A stretch of DNA of 64,000 nt from Exiguobacterium sp. (GCF_020832205.1 NZ_JAFIFD010000013.1:124001-188000), one strand, 5' to 3'. Counted from the stretch's first letter, positions 25,412-34,197 are shown. Made by a program: numbers and translations. Notes: a model not told the origin generated them from the sequence alone.

Positions 25412-26565
25412 GAGACCACCCCTTCCTGAAGCCGTTTCACGACTTCCGTTGTCGCCCGTTCCAAGTCGGCAACGGACTCGAATCGAGCTTGTGCCTGCTT
25501 ATGGCTGCCGCCGCCCCGGCCGATGCCGAGATCGTCGAGCGTCCGTTTTAAAAACGTGCCGATGGCGATGTCGTGGGTGCCGTCATGCATGAGCACGAGT
25601 TTTTGCGCTGTATGGTTGGCGCCGACGGCGATTCGTCCCGTCGCAGCAATCCGCTCAATGATCATCACTGTGAGCGTCTCCGCCTCGGTCTTGCCGATGT
25701 GAGTGATGACATAGTTGTCTTCTTGTAAGAAGGCGGCCACTTTCGCTTTAGCGACTCTCGCTTCGAGCGCTTTCACTTCCTTCTCACGCTCGATCCGGGC
25801 GTTTCGTTCTTCGACGACGCGGGCGGCGACCGTCTCATTCGTCGTCGATAACGTCTGGTGCACTTGCCGGAGCGCGTCGCGTGACGATTGAGCTGCTCGC
25901 AACGCCCTTGTCCCGGCCACATACGTCAAGCGGACGTTGCCCCGTACTTTTTTGACGGAGGTGATATGGACGGTGCCGAGTTGCCCGGTCGAGGCGACAT
26001 GTGTCCCGCCGCAGGCGTTATAGTCGAGACCTGCGATTTCAACGATACGAATCAATCCGGTCCGGTCCGTCGGTTTTCTTAGTCTTGCCTCGTCTACTTC
26101 ACCGTCCGATAACGTGCGCACCGTGATTGGACGATTTTCAAAGATGAGGTGCTGCACATCGCGCTCGAGCGATTCAACGCGAGACCAGTCGAATGCAGTC
26201 GTTCCAATCTCAAGCGAAGACTCTTCCGGACCGATGCCGAAACTGAGCGTCTCGATGCCATACCGGTCTTCGAGCACAGCCGTCAACACGTGTTGTGCCG
26301 TATGTTGGATGGAATGGTCGCGGCGTGACGTTTCGTCGACTTGTCCGGTCACTGCTATACCGACATCAAGCGGTCGCTCGAGCAAATGCCACACGACGCC
26401 GTCGATTTGTTGGACGTCCTGTACCGTTTCGCCCGCGATCGTCCCGGCGTCGCCCGGTTGCCCGCCGCCTTCCGCGTAAAATTGCGTTTCTTGAAGCGCG
26501 ATCCAATGCCCGCGCTCATCTTGACGTTGTGCCGTCACTGTCGTTTCAAATTGCCATCCGGTCAT
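25405..26565 (-). CDS. alaX: Alanyl-tRNA editing protein, AlaX-L type with DHHA1 domain
   Basis: A 386-residue stand-alone relative of the AlaRS editing half. The first part is the editing core with zinc ligands in HSIQHTAQHVL and CGGTHVASTG; a coiled linker around 240-285 follows, and the end carries a DHHA1 domain with GRGGGSHKQAQAR. It should hydrolyse mischarged Ser- or Gly-tRNA(Ala). Length fits the long AlaX-L/YhfX-type class. The ATG is preceded by AGAGGTTCCCCTT. It is divergent from the nagR-type gene and coupled to a GNAT gene. Confidence 0.9.
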   Translation of the reverse strand: MTGWQFETTVTAQRQDERGHWIALQETQFYAEGGGQPGDAGTIAGETVQDVQQIDGVVWHLLERPLDVGIAVTGQVDETSRRDHSIQHTAQHVLTAVLEDRYGIETLSFGIGPEESSLEIGTTAFDWSRVESLERDVQHLIFENRPITVRTLSDGEVDEARLRKPTDRTGLIRIVEIAGLDYNACGGTHVASTGQLGTVHITSVKKVRGNVRLTYVAGTRALRAAQSSRDALRQVHQTLSTTNETVAARVVEERNARIEREKEVKALEARVAKAKVAAFLQEDNYVITHIGKTEAETLTVMIIERIAATGRIAVGANHTAQKLVLMHDGTHDIAIGTFLKRTLDDLGIGRGGGSHKQAQARFESVADLERATTEVVKRLQEGVVSC

Positions 26566-26658
26566 AAGGGGAACCTCTTTTCTCTATGATGTGTTCAGAC
26601 AACTAGTTCGATTTGGTCTATAATAGGACATAATCCTTTTTAGTCAGGAGCGATTGAG

Positions 26659-27387
26659 ATGCTACAGATCGATAAACAATCCCCGCTTCCTATTTATTAT
26701 CAAATCGAATCTTATTTAAAGCAACAAATAGATGCCGGCTTTCTTCAACCCGGCGATTTGATTCCTTCAGAGCGCGAGTTCTCTGAGCAATACGACGTCA
26801 GCCGGATGACCGTCCGCCAAGCCATCAAGAACCTGGTCAATGAAGGGTATTTGCATCGTCAAAAAGGCCGGGGCACGTTCGTCGCGACGAATAAAATCTC
26901 GATGACGCTCTCCGGCCTCACGAGCTTTACTGAGGAAATCAAACATCGAGGCATGCGCCCGTACACGCGCCTGCTCTCGTTCCAAACGATTCCCGCCCCG
27001 TATAAAGTCTCACGCCGTTTAAGCGTTGCCTTAGATACCCCGGTGTACGAGATGAAGCGGCTCCGCCTCGCTGATGAGCAAGTGCTCGCCCTCGAGACGG
27101 CTTACATCCCGGTCTCGTTACTTCCCGATTTGACCGAGGAAGATGCGACGGGATCGATTTACGAATACGCCGAGCAGGCCGGACTCCATTTAAAAAACGC
27201 GACCCAGACGCTCGAGGCCCGAAGCGCTGGTTCAGAAGAAGCGAAGCTTTTGACAATCGAAGCAGGGGCACCGGTGCTCTTGATCGATCAGCGGACGTAT
27301 CTCGACAGCGGTGACATGTTCGAATATAGCCGTGCCCTGTTCCGTGGTGACTCGTACTCGTTCACGGTCGCCATGGAGCGCACGTGA
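26659..27387 (+). CDS. nagR: GntR/HutC-family regulator, NagR (YvoA)-like
   Basis: A 242-residue repressor with an N-terminal winged helix (PIYYQIESYLKQQID, PSEREFSEQYDVSRMTVRQAIKNL) and a C-terminal UTRA effector domain ending in GDSYSFTVAMER. The subgroup is that of NagR/YvoA, which senses phosphorylated amino sugars. A good NagR-type operator precedes nagA 3.3 kb away, which supports the assignment. The ATG follows AGGAGCGATTGAG. A TATAAT (26619-26624) overlapped by TTTGGTCTATA could be the promoter with a weak autoregulatory half-site. Confidence 0.85.
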   Translation: MLQIDKQSPLPIYYQIESYLKQQIDAGFLQPGDLIPSEREFSEQYDVSRMTVRQAIKNLVNEGYLHRQKGRGTFVATNKISMTLSGLTSFTEEIKHRGMRPYTRLLSFQTIPAPYKVSRRLSVALDTPVYEMKRLRLADEQVLALETAYIPVSLLPDLTEEDATGSIYEYAEQAGLHLKNATQTLEARSAGSEEAKLLTIEAGAPVLLIDQRTYLDSGDMFEYSRALFRGDSYSFTVAMERT

Positions 27388-27390
27388 TCA

Positions 27391-27425
27391 AAAAAAACGA
27401 TTTGCCGCGTCGGCAAATCGTTTTT
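27391..27425. terminator. Bidirectional terminator
   Basis: AAAACGATTTGCCG-CGT-CGGCAAATCGTTTT with A and T runs, between nagR and the convergent LCP gene. Confidence 0.9.
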
Positions 27426-28527
27426 ATTGTGCTTCATAGGTGATGCCTGAAGGATCATACATATACGACTCGAGTTCCGACTCGGTCATCCCCTGTACTT
27501 CGTTTCCGGCATCGGCCTGTTGGACGCGGTAGCGGACTTCATCGAGCAACGGTTCGTTCAAGAAGTAGTAGAAATGGCCGTCACTTGCGCGTGCCCCTTC
27601 TCCGGTCAACTGATATTGTACCGTGTTGTTGAGCGCCCCGACATCTTCAATCAAGCGCATGTAGTCGTTCGGACCGAGCGTCGTCTGCATGTTGTCACCG
27701 ACCGCTTTCAACACTTTGTCGTAATTGTTGAGAAGCGACGTGCCGAGTGATTGCTCGAGCACGGCGTTGATGACTTCCATTTGGCGTTGGCCGCGGCCGA
27801 TGTCTCCACGCGGATCGTCGTAACGGTTACGGACGTAGGCAAGCGCTTCTTCACCTGTCAACTGCTGCAAACCAGCCTCGACCTCGACCACTTCACGAGA
27901 AGCGTCATAACTGTTCTGCTTCGATGAGAACGGTACGTCGATTTCAACTCCGCCGACAGCATCGATAAAGTCGACAAAGCCTTGGAAGTTGAGCGAGACG
28001 ACGTGATCGATTTCGATCCCGACGAGGTCTTCGACCGTTTTCGTCGACATCCGCATGCCGTTGTTCGGGTTCGATTCATCCATCGAGCCGAAGTAATAGG
28101 CGTGCGTGATTTTGTCTTGGTCGAGCCCTGTTTTTCCGTACGGGATGTTATACCCTGTATAGTCGATATTGACATACGAATCACGTGGGATGCTGAGCAT
28201 CGTCGTCTGTTTCTCTTTCTTGTTCAAGATGACGACGATCATGACGTCAGAGCGACCGTATTCCCCGCGTGCTTTCTTTTGAGGAGAGAGATCGGTTCCG
28301 AGGACGAGGAAACTTTCGGTGTCTTCTTTATCGAACCGGGTCGGTTCAACCGTCGGGTCGTCTTCGAGCGTCACTTGCGTTCCCGACAACATGTTGTGCG
28401 CTTTGTAAAAAGCAGTCCCATACATGCTGGAGCCGGCGATAATCACAATCAACAACACAGCGCTGAAAAGTTTATAAAACGCAGACGGGCCTTTTCGCCG
28501 TCTACGAGCCTGGGTTCTAGAATTCAT
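27424..28527 (-). CDS. LytR-CpsA-Psr (LCP) family cell-wall glycopolymer ligase
   Basis: A 367-residue single-pass membrane protein with an extracellular LCP domain, which attaches teichoic acids or other anionic polymers to peptidoglycan. The N-terminus is very basic (RTQARRRRKG) before a helix LLIVIIAGSSMYGTAF. The LCP core has SFLVLGTDLS, ARGEYGRSDVMIV with the pyrophosphate-binding arginine and aspartate, SIPRDSYV and ITHAYYFG, and later YVRNRYDDPRGDIGRGQRQ. The ATG at 28527 follows GAAGGAGAAACAG. It sits between nagR and nagB but has its own promoter. Confidence 0.92.
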   Translation of the reverse strand: MNSRTQARRRRKGPSAFYKLFSAVLLIVIIAGSSMYGTAFYKAHNMLSGTQVTLEDDPTVEPTRFDKEDTESFLVLGTDLSPQKKARGEYGRSDVMIVVILNKKEKQTTMLSIPRDSYVNIDYTGYNIPYGKTGLDQDKITHAYYFGSMDESNPNNGMRMSTKTVEDLVGIEIDHVVSLNFQGFVDFIDAVGGVEIDVPFSSKQNSYDASREVVEVEAGLQQLTGEEALAYVRNRYDDPRGDIGRGQRQMEVINAVLEQSLGTSLLNNYDKVLKAVGDNMQTTLGPNDYMRLIEDVGALNNTVQYQLTGEGARASDGHFYYFLNEPLLDEVRYRVQQADAGNEVQGMTESELESYMYDPSGITYEAQ

Positions 28528-28566
28528 CTGTTTCTCCTTCACGGTCGAATGATACGAGCTTCACTT

Positions 28567-28613
28567 ATTATAGAGGAATCCATAACGTTTGTCGAAAACG
28601 TTTTGATGACAAA
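28567..28613 (-). promoter_or_regulatory. LCP gene promoter with upstream inverted repeat
   Basis: TCGACA (28590-28595) and TATAAT (28567-28572) on the minus strand, 17 bases apart. The -35 overlaps an imperfect inverted repeat, TTTGTC at 28588-28593 and GACAAA at 28608-28613 around AAAACGTTTT, which may be an operator. Confidence 0.5.
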
Positions 28614-28647
28614 TTCATTTCTATACAATTTCCCACAAAGCTTCACT

Positions 28648-28676
28648 AAAAAAACCTGCGGATATGAATCCGCAGG
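28648..28676 (-). terminator. nagA-nagB terminator
   Basis: CCTGCGGAT / ATCCGCAGG hairpin followed by seven T residues on the minus strand, just after the nagB stop. Confidence 0.87.
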
Positions 28677-28679
28677 CAG

Positions 28680-29444
28680 TTAGGACCGGATGGAGAAGAA
28701 ACGGGCCGCGGCCTCACTTCCTCGCGCTTGTAAGGCATCGGCGCACTGAGATGCGGCTTCCTGATCGAGGACGACCGTCACACTCGGATGCGCTTGTAAA
28801 ATCGTCGCCGGCCATTCGATCGTCGGGACGCTCTCAATCATGTGATGGACCGCCTCCGCTTTGCGTGTGCCTGTGGCGACGAGTACGATCTCACGGGCGT
28901 TCATGATCGTATCGAGACCCATTGTGATGGCGTCAGTCGGAACGTCGTCGATCGAATCGAAGAAACGTCGGTTCGCTTCTCGCGTCGACTCCGTCAACTC
29001 GGTCACATGCGTCTTGGCGTCGAGCGCCGTTCCCGGCTCATTGAAAGCGATGTGCCCGTTCTCCCCGATGCCGAGCAACTGCAAATCGACGCCGATCGAA
29101 CGGACGAGCGCCTCGTACCTCTCCGCTTCCGCTTTCGGGTCGGCAGCGTCTCCTCGCGGCAAGTGGTTCTCTTTGAATGGGACGTCGTCGAACAACTTCT
29201 CTTCCATGAAGTGATGATAGCTTTGCGGATGGTCCGGAGCGAGGCCGATATATTCGTCTAAATTGACGCTCGTCACGTGACGGCAGTCAAGCCGATCTTC
29301 CTTGAACATCTTATACATCCCGACAGGCGTACTGCCGGTCGCGAGTCCGAGGACGAAGTCGTGTTTTCCGGAGAGTCGTTCTTTAATGAGCGTGTATGCG
29401 ATCTGTTCTGCTTCTTGCGGTGTGTTGGCTACCAATATGTTCAT
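28680..29444 (-). CDS. nagB: Glucosamine-6-phosphate deaminase
   Basis: A 254-residue enzyme converting glucosamine-6-phosphate to fructose-6-phosphate and ammonia. LGLATGSTPVGMYK binds the sugar phosphate; NLDEYIGLAPDHPQSYHHFM contains the catalytic aspartate; LLGIGENGHIAFNEPG has the catalytic histidine pair. It overlaps nagA by 4 bases (ATGA). Length is typical for Bacilli and lacks the C-terminal allosteric extension of the enteric enzyme. Confidence 0.96.
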   Translation of the reverse strand: MNILVANTPQEAEQIAYTLIKERLSGKHDFVLGLATGSTPVGMYKMFKEDRLDCRHVTSVNLDEYIGLAPDHPQSYHHFMEEKLFDDVPFKENHLPRGDAADPKAEAERYEALVRSIGVDLQLLGIGENGHIAFNEPGTALDAKTHVTELTESTREANRRFFDSIDDVPTDAITMGLDTIMNAREIVLVATGTRKAEAVHHMIESVPTIEWPATILQAHPSVTVVLDQEAASQCADALQARGSEAAARFFSIRS

Positions 29445-30586
29445 ACGAGATCCTCCTTCTTAAATGCGACCTGCCCCCGATGAATCGTCTGTTCGACCGA
29501 TAACGCCTCATCCCACACGACGAGGTCCGCATCAAAACCGGCAGCAATTTTTCCTTTATGCATCAACCCAAACTCATGCGCTTGGTTGCTTGACGTCATC
29601 TTCACAGCTTCTTCTAACGTACATCCCGTGAAATCGAGAATGTTTCGGAACGCGGCATCCATCGTCAAGACGCTGCCGGCCAGATTGCCTGCTTCAAGAC
29701 GCGCTGCCCCGTCCTCTACAATGACCGGTTGGCCTCCGAGCTCATAGCGTCCGTCCGGCAATCCTTTCGCCCGCATCGCGTCGGTGATGACGACAAGTCC
29801 GTCAGCCCCTTTTAAGCGATAAGCAAAATCGACCATTTCCCGGCGGCTATGAATCCCGTCCGGAATGATTTCAACCATGACGTCCCGTTCGAGCAAGCAG
29901 TATCCGACCGTCCCGGGCTCCCGATGATGCAGACCGCGCATTTGGTTGTACAAGTGCGTCCCATGTTTGACAGCGGCTTGTTTGTTTTCTGCGTATGTCG
30001 CATTCGTATGCCCGGTCGATCCGATTGCTCCCGTCTCTCGCATGGCACGTTCAAGTTCCCGTGCCCCAGGACGTTCCGGGGCATACGTGACGAGACGAAT
30101 GTGTCCTCCGGCCGCCTCCTGAAAACGCCGGAACTGGTCGGCGTCCGGGTCCGTGATGTGTTCAGCGGGTTGAGCGCCGGCGTTGTCGACGTTGACGTAC
30201 GGGCCTTCTAAGTGAATACCGATGACAGTCGTGTCGCCTGACTCGATGACATGACGGGCAGCTTCAAGCGCTCGTGTAATCTCTGATTTCGATTGCGTAA
30301 TCGTTGTCGCTAAAAATGACGTGACCCCTTCAGCGAGCATGGATGTGGCGAGATGACGCAAACGCGTCTCGTCCGCATCCATCGTATCGACGTCGTAACC
30401 GCCATGCACATGAATGTCGATCATACCTGGCGTCACGAGCGCTCCCGCCACATCGAACACGTCCTCATCCTGCGCGACGTAATCGTCCATCGGTCCGACC
30501 GCCTCGATCGTATGCCCGTTCCATCGAATATACCCGTGTTCCCACGTCTCATCTCCCGAGACGATTCGTGCGTTAATGATCACCAT
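29441..30586 (-). CDS. nagA: N-acetylglucosamine-6-phosphate deacetylase
   Basis: A 381-residue amidohydrolase removing acetate from GlcNAc-6-phosphate, supplying nagB. MIDIHVHGGYDVDTMD, HLEGPYVN with the metal-binding glutamate, STGHTNATY, HLYNQM, and the catalytic aspartate in VVITDAMRAKG are intact. The ATG at 30586 lies about 8 bases after GGTGGAG; a GTG one codon earlier is possible. A NagR-type operator is upstream. Confidence 0.95.
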   Translation of the reverse strand: MVIINARIVSGDETWEHGYIRWNGHTIEAVGPMDDYVAQDEDVFDVAGALVTPGMIDIHVHGGYDVDTMDADETRLRHLATSMLAEGVTSFLATTITQSKSEITRALEAARHVIESGDTTVIGIHLEGPYVNVDNAGAQPAEHITDPDADQFRRFQEAAGGHIRLVTYAPERPGARELERAMRETGAIGSTGHTNATYAENKQAAVKHGTHLYNQMRGLHHREPGTVGYCLLERDVMVEIIPDGIHSRREMVDFAYRLKGADGLVVITDAMRAKGLPDGRYELGGQPVIVEDGAARLEAGNLAGSVLTMDAAFRNILDFTGCTLEEAVKMTSSNQAHEFGLMHKGKIAAGFDADLVVWDEALSVEQTIHRGQVAFKKEDLV

Positions 30587-30651
30587 CACCAGTCTCCACC
30601 TTTCTATCCCTATCCCTATTCTTCCCCATTATGATAACAAATATCTAGTAT

Positions 30652-30667
30652 AGTTGTATATACCAAT
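30652..30667 (-). promoter_or_regulatory. NagR/YvoA-type operator (dre site) upstream of nagA
   Basis: On the minus strand ATTGGTATATACAACT differs at one position from the Bacillus dre-type site ATTGGTATAGACAACT as I recall it. It lies about 65 bases before nagA in an AT-rich promoter region, so NagR bound there would repress nagA-nagB until GlcNAc-6-phosphate or GlcN-6-phosphate is present. Confidence 0.65.
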
Positions 30668-30687
30668 TTTAAAGTAAATCGTCATCT

Positions 30688-30736
30688 AAAAAAACGAGGA
30701 CGAGAAACGTTCGGCACGTCCCTCGTCCTCGCTATT
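30688..30736 (-). terminator. MATE gene terminator
   Basis: CGAGGACGAG / CTCGTCCTCG stem with a GC-containing loop and seven T residues on the minus strand, adjoining the MATE stop codon. Confidence 0.85.
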
Positions 30737-30738
30737 TT

Positions 30739-32103
30739 TTATGATGCCGGTTTTGGTTCCGGTTTATATTGACGCACGATGTACACGAGACGGACGAACA
30801 ACAGCACGGCCCCGGCAGCAAGTCCGGCGATGAGCCCGATCCAATAACCGTCCGGTCCGAAGCCGAACGGCTCGGCGAGCAAATAACCGAGCGGAAGCCC
30901 GATCACCCAATAGGCGATGAGTGAGAGGACGAGCGTCACGTTCACATCTTTGAAGCCGCGCAATATTCCTTGGATCGGCGCCGCAACGGCATCCGACAGT
31001 TGGAAGAACACCGCAAAGATCATGAAATGGGCCGCTAGTTCAACGACAGCTGCATCGTTCGTATAGATGGCCGCCACCCGCTCATTTTGCCAAAAGAGGA
31101 GGCCTCCGGAAAACATCGATACCGCCAAGCAAAGGGCAAGGCCGATTTTGGCGTAGCGGACCGCATCTTTTAAGCGGCGTGCCCCGAGCTCATAACCGAC
31201 GACGATCGTCAAGGCGCTCGATGCCGACAGCGGAAGCATGTAGACGAACGAGGCGAAGTTGATGGCCGCTTGGTGGGCGGCGACGATATTGTCCCCGTAC
31301 GAGCTGAGAAGCAATGTCACAGCTGCAAAAATACTGACCTCGGCAAAGATGGCCAGGCCGATCGGTGTCCCGAGCTTCAACAGCTCACGCTGTCTTGGCC
31401 AGAGCAGACGTTCAAACGAGCGAAGGAAACGATACTCCAAGAACGGCTTCCCGCTCCGGACAAAGGCGAGCGCCATGAAAAAGAGGAGCCAGTACGTGAT
31501 GGCCGAGGCGATGCCTGCCCCGATGCCCCCGTAGGCCGGCACGCCGAGTTTTCCAAAAATGAAGATGTAGTTTAAACCGACGTTAATGGGTAACCCTAAC
31601 AGTATAAGGAGCATCGAGACGCGGGTTTTACCGAGCGAGTCCATGAGCGTGCGCAGCACGTTGAACAAAAACATCGGTAAGACGCCGAAACCGAGGGCGA
31701 GCAAATACCCTTTGGCGATGCGTTTCCCTTCCTCGCTCAGCCCCATCCCATCGACGGCGGTCGGGACGAGGATGGCCCCGAGGATGAGCGTCGCGATGCT
31801 CAGCCCGACCGCTAAGTAAATCCCTTGAAACAACGTCCGTTGAATCTGCTGGATATTTCTCGCCCCGAGCGCTTGTGCGACAATCGGCGCGACGGCGAGC
31901 AAAATCCCGCTCAGTCCCGTGTAGACCGGCATCCACAAACTCGAACCGACACCGACACCGGCCAAGTCGACCGCTCCTGCGCGACCCGACATGACCGTGT
32001 CAAAAAAGCTGATTAAGTAAAACGATACTTGTGTCACCAAAATCGGGAAGAAGATGGTGAAGAACAGTTTGATTTTTTCTTGAAGCGTATGTGTTTGGTA
32101 CAT
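30739..32103 (-). CDS. norM: MATE-family multidrug/sodium antiporter, NorM type
   Basis: A 454-residue protein with 12 predicted membrane helices in two homologous halves. ILVTQVSFYLISFFDTVMSGRAG and the internally repeated second-half segment LSASSALTIVVGYELGARR fit the NorM branch of MATE exporters, driven by Na+ or H+. The substrate range is not predictable. The ATG at 32103 follows GATGAGGG; the frame begins two codons earlier with TTG. It is divergent from the CHAD gene, the two starts being only 38 bases apart. Confidence 0.9.
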   Translation of the reverse strand: MYQTHTLQEKIKLFFTIFFPILVTQVSFYLISFFDTVMSGRAGAVDLAGVGVGSSLWMPVYTGLSGILLAVAPIVAQALGARNIQQIQRTLFQGIYLAVGLSIATLILGAILVPTAVDGMGLSEEGKRIAKGYLLALGFGVLPMFLFNVLRTLMDSLGKTRVSMLLILLGLPINVGLNYIFIFGKLGVPAYGGIGAGIASAITYWLLFFMALAFVRSGKPFLEYRFLRSFERLLWPRQRELLKLGTPIGLAIFAEVSIFAAVTLLLSSYGDNIVAAHQAAINFASFVYMLPLSASSALTIVVGYELGARRLKDAVRYAKIGLALCLAVSMFSGGLLFWQNERVAAIYTNDAAVVELAAHFMIFAVFFQLSDAVAAPIQGILRGFKDVNVTLVLSLIAYWVIGLPLGYLLAEPFGFGPDGYWIGLIAGLAAGAVLLFVRLVYIVRQYKPEPKPAS

Positions 32104-32141
32104 GGACAACCCTCATCTCATTTCTGAAAGGAAACAATAGC

Positions 32142-32915
32142 ATGAATCAACGGAATGCGGAAAAGTTAAAATATGAATTGCTCGAAACATGGAACACGTT
32201 TAACCATTATATAACCGAAGCGCTCACGTTTCAAAATAGCGAAGACGTCCATCAGGCGCGCGTCCATTTGCGAAAGCTGTTGACGTTCATGCAGCTGTAC
32301 GAGACGAAACCGTCCACATATCGACAACTGAAACAGCTCATGGAAGCGCTCGGTTCGGTGCGCGACGGTGATGTGCTCATCGAAGGGCTCGAGGCGGACA
32401 CCGAGCTCGACGAAGCTTTTCTTGATTACATGGAACAAAAACGCGCCGTCGACCGGACGGTGCTCGCGACGCGAGTGAGCGAAAAGATGACGCCGTCGCT
32501 CGATCAGCAAGTACGTCGTTTCCTAGGCGGACAATTGTTGCGCGCGTTCAAAAAACGAGATGCGGCTACTTTTATTGAGAAAGCCAAATCTGAACGAAAG
32601 CGCCGTATCGATACTCACAAAGAAGCGTCACATATGGCCGACCGGCTCGAGACGCTCCACAAAATACGGCTCGCCGTCAAACGCGAGCGCTATTTACATG
32701 AGTATTTATTGAACTACGAAGACGCAGCTTCAAAAGATCACGTCCATAAATTGAAACGGCTCCAGACCGAGCTCGGCAACATGAACGATCACCATCAGTT
32801 GCTGTTGCGATGGACGGATTTTTCACCGCCCGACGAACTCAAGACAGCCTATGCGGCGAAACTTCGTCAGCTCGAGGCCGAACTCGACGAAGCGGTCGCT
32901 GCCGTCTCGCTTTAA
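32142..32915 (+). CDS. CHAD-domain protein
   Basis: A 257-residue all-helical protein with one CHAD domain, a family with conserved histidines and basic residues that binds inorganic polyphosphate. Motifs: EDVHQARVHLRKLLTFMQLY, HKIRLAVKRERYLHEYLLNYED and HVHKLKRLQTELGNMNDHH. No CYTH triphosphatase domain is fused or adjacent. The ATG at 32142 follows GAAAGGAAACAATAGC; an earlier frame opening lacks a site. It converges on glsA, the two stop codons sharing TTAA. Confidence 0.88.
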   Translation: MNQRNAEKLKYELLETWNTFNHYITEALTFQNSEDVHQARVHLRKLLTFMQLYETKPSTYRQLKQLMEALGSVRDGDVLIEGLEADTELDEAFLDYMEQKRAVDRTVLATRVSEKMTPSLDQQVRRFLGGQLLRAFKKRDAATFIEKAKSERKRRIDTHKEASHMADRLETLHKIRLAVKRERYLHEYLLNYEDAASKDHVHKLKRLQTELGNMNDHHQLLLRWTDFSPPDELKTAYAAKLRQLEAELDEAVAAVSL

Positions 32916-33853
32916 CGCGACGTGTAGCGTTCGACGAGCAGCTCAAGCAGTTTCATCCCGGCAATCGAGTTCCCTTTTGAATCGAGGGCGGGACCGAAAA
33001 TGCCAAATCCGACATCGCTCAGTCCGAGCTCATGTTTGCCGGTCGCGAGAATCGCGCCTGACACACCACTCTTACCGGGAAGACCGACCCGAACGGCAAA
33101 TTCGCCGGATGCGTCATACATGCCGCACGTCGTCATGATCGCCTTGACGATTCGGACGACACGCCGCGGGATCAACTCGTCCCCCGTCACCGGATCTTCT
33201 CCGTTCCCGGACAGGATCCGACCGATGCGCGCCAAGTCGAAACAGTCGATCTCGATGGCGCACTGTTTCGTGTACACATCGATGATCTCATCGACGTCGC
33301 CTTCGACAATGCCGTGGTGACGCATAAAGTACAGCAAGGCCCGATTCAAGTCGGTCGTCTCGTATTCCGAGCGGGCGACTTTTTCGTTGTAGCGTACTTC
33401 TTCGACCGGTACACCTAACAGCGTCGCCAAAAACTGACGGAACTGATAAATCTTCAACTCGGCGGTATCGCCTAAAATCATGCTCGTGACAGCGAGCGCC
33501 CCGGCGTTGATCATCGGGTTGAGCGGTTTGGAAGGGACCGTCTCCTCGAGCTTCGCGATCGAGTTGAACGCGTCCCCCGTCGGTTCCATCCCAACTTTCG
33601 AGAACACGTAGTCTTCCCCGAACTCCATCAAGACGTAGCAAAGCGCAAGCGCTTTGGATACACTTTGAATCGTGAATTTATGATGGACGTCACCCGCATG
33701 GATGTAAGAACCGTCAGGCAGACAAATCGCCACACCGAGTAAATCGTCTTTCACATGAGCGAGCTCCGGGATGTAATCGGCCACTTTCCCTTGAGCCGTA
33801 TACGGACGACACTCGTCGACCAAATGCGCCAACTGTTGTTCTAATACGTTCAT
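32912..33853 (-). CDS. glsA: Glutaminase A
   Basis: A 313-residue serine-dependent beta-lactamase-like glutaminase converting glutamine to glutamate and ammonia. The Ser-x-x-Lys motif is in FTIQSVSKALAL; KPLNPMINAGALAV, the tyrosine-containing VYTKQCAIEID, and SGVSGAILA are conserved. Three ATG codons follow GAGGTG; the last (33853) has the best spacing. The stop codon overlaps that of the convergent CHAD gene, with no terminator visible between them. Confidence 0.93.
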   Translation of the reverse strand: MNVLEQQLAHLVDECRPYTAQGKVADYIPELAHVKDDLLGVAICLPDGSYIHAGDVHHKFTIQSVSKALALCYVLMEFGEDYVFSKVGMEPTGDAFNSIAKLEETVPSKPLNPMINAGALAVTSMILGDTAELKIYQFRQFLATLLGVPVEEVRYNEKVARSEYETTDLNRALLYFMRHHGIVEGDVDEIIDVYTKQCAIEIDCFDLARIGRILSGNGEDPVTGDELIPRRVVRIVKAIMTTCGMYDASGEFAVRVGLPGKSGVSGAILATGKHELGLSDVGFGIFGPALDSKGNSIAGMKLLELLVERYTSR

Positions 33854-33912
33854 CATCATCACCTCATATCCGATAGTTTACAACCGGGTCATCTTACCAT
33901 ATCTTCTCGCGC

Positions 33913-34077
33913 TTATCCATCCGGCGGCCCGTCGTCTTTATACCACTTGTCATCAGCCCATAAGATCGGCGGGCTTTCCTCGTCCCCTTCTAGCTTCTCC
34001 CCGTGGCGATTCATGATCAAAACGAACGTGACGACACTGCCGACGACGACGAACGCCATCATCCAAAACGAGAGCAT
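33913..34077 (-). CDS. Small single-pass membrane protein, 54 residues
   Basis: A short gene with a strong site, AAAGGAGGGGCCGCG, before ATG. The product has one N-terminal membrane helix (LSFWMMAFVVVGSVVTFVLIM), a basic stop-transfer NRHGEK and an acidic, aromatic cytosolic or external tail (PPILWADDKWYKDD). I do not recognise a family. It lies between glsA and hemY, divergent from hemY. Codon use is like the neighbours and the binding site is convincing, so expression is likely. Confidence 0.7.
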   Translation of the reverse strand: MLSFWMMAFVVVGSVVTFVLIMNRHGEKLEGDEESPPILWADDKWYKDDGPPDG

Positions 34078-34107
34078 CGCGGCCCCTCCTTTGCAATCGT
34101 GACAATT

Positions 34108-34136
34108 TTGTCTAACAACGGCGTGATACTTATCCT
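34108..34136 (+). promoter_or_regulatory. Candidate hemY operon promoter
   Basis: TTGTCT (34108-34113) and TATCCT (34131-34136) with 17 bases between them, about 60 bases before the hemY start. Confidence 0.5.
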
Positions 34137-34197
34137 ATGTCTCGTTGCCAATTCTCGGTACCGTTAAGAGTAGACTAAACGGAAATGGGTGAATCGA

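Noticed and set aside
26597-26624. Full NagR operator in front of nagR
   Set aside because: Only one convincing half-site (TTGGTCTA) overlaps the TATAAT; the second half is degenerate, so it is mentioned only as weak.
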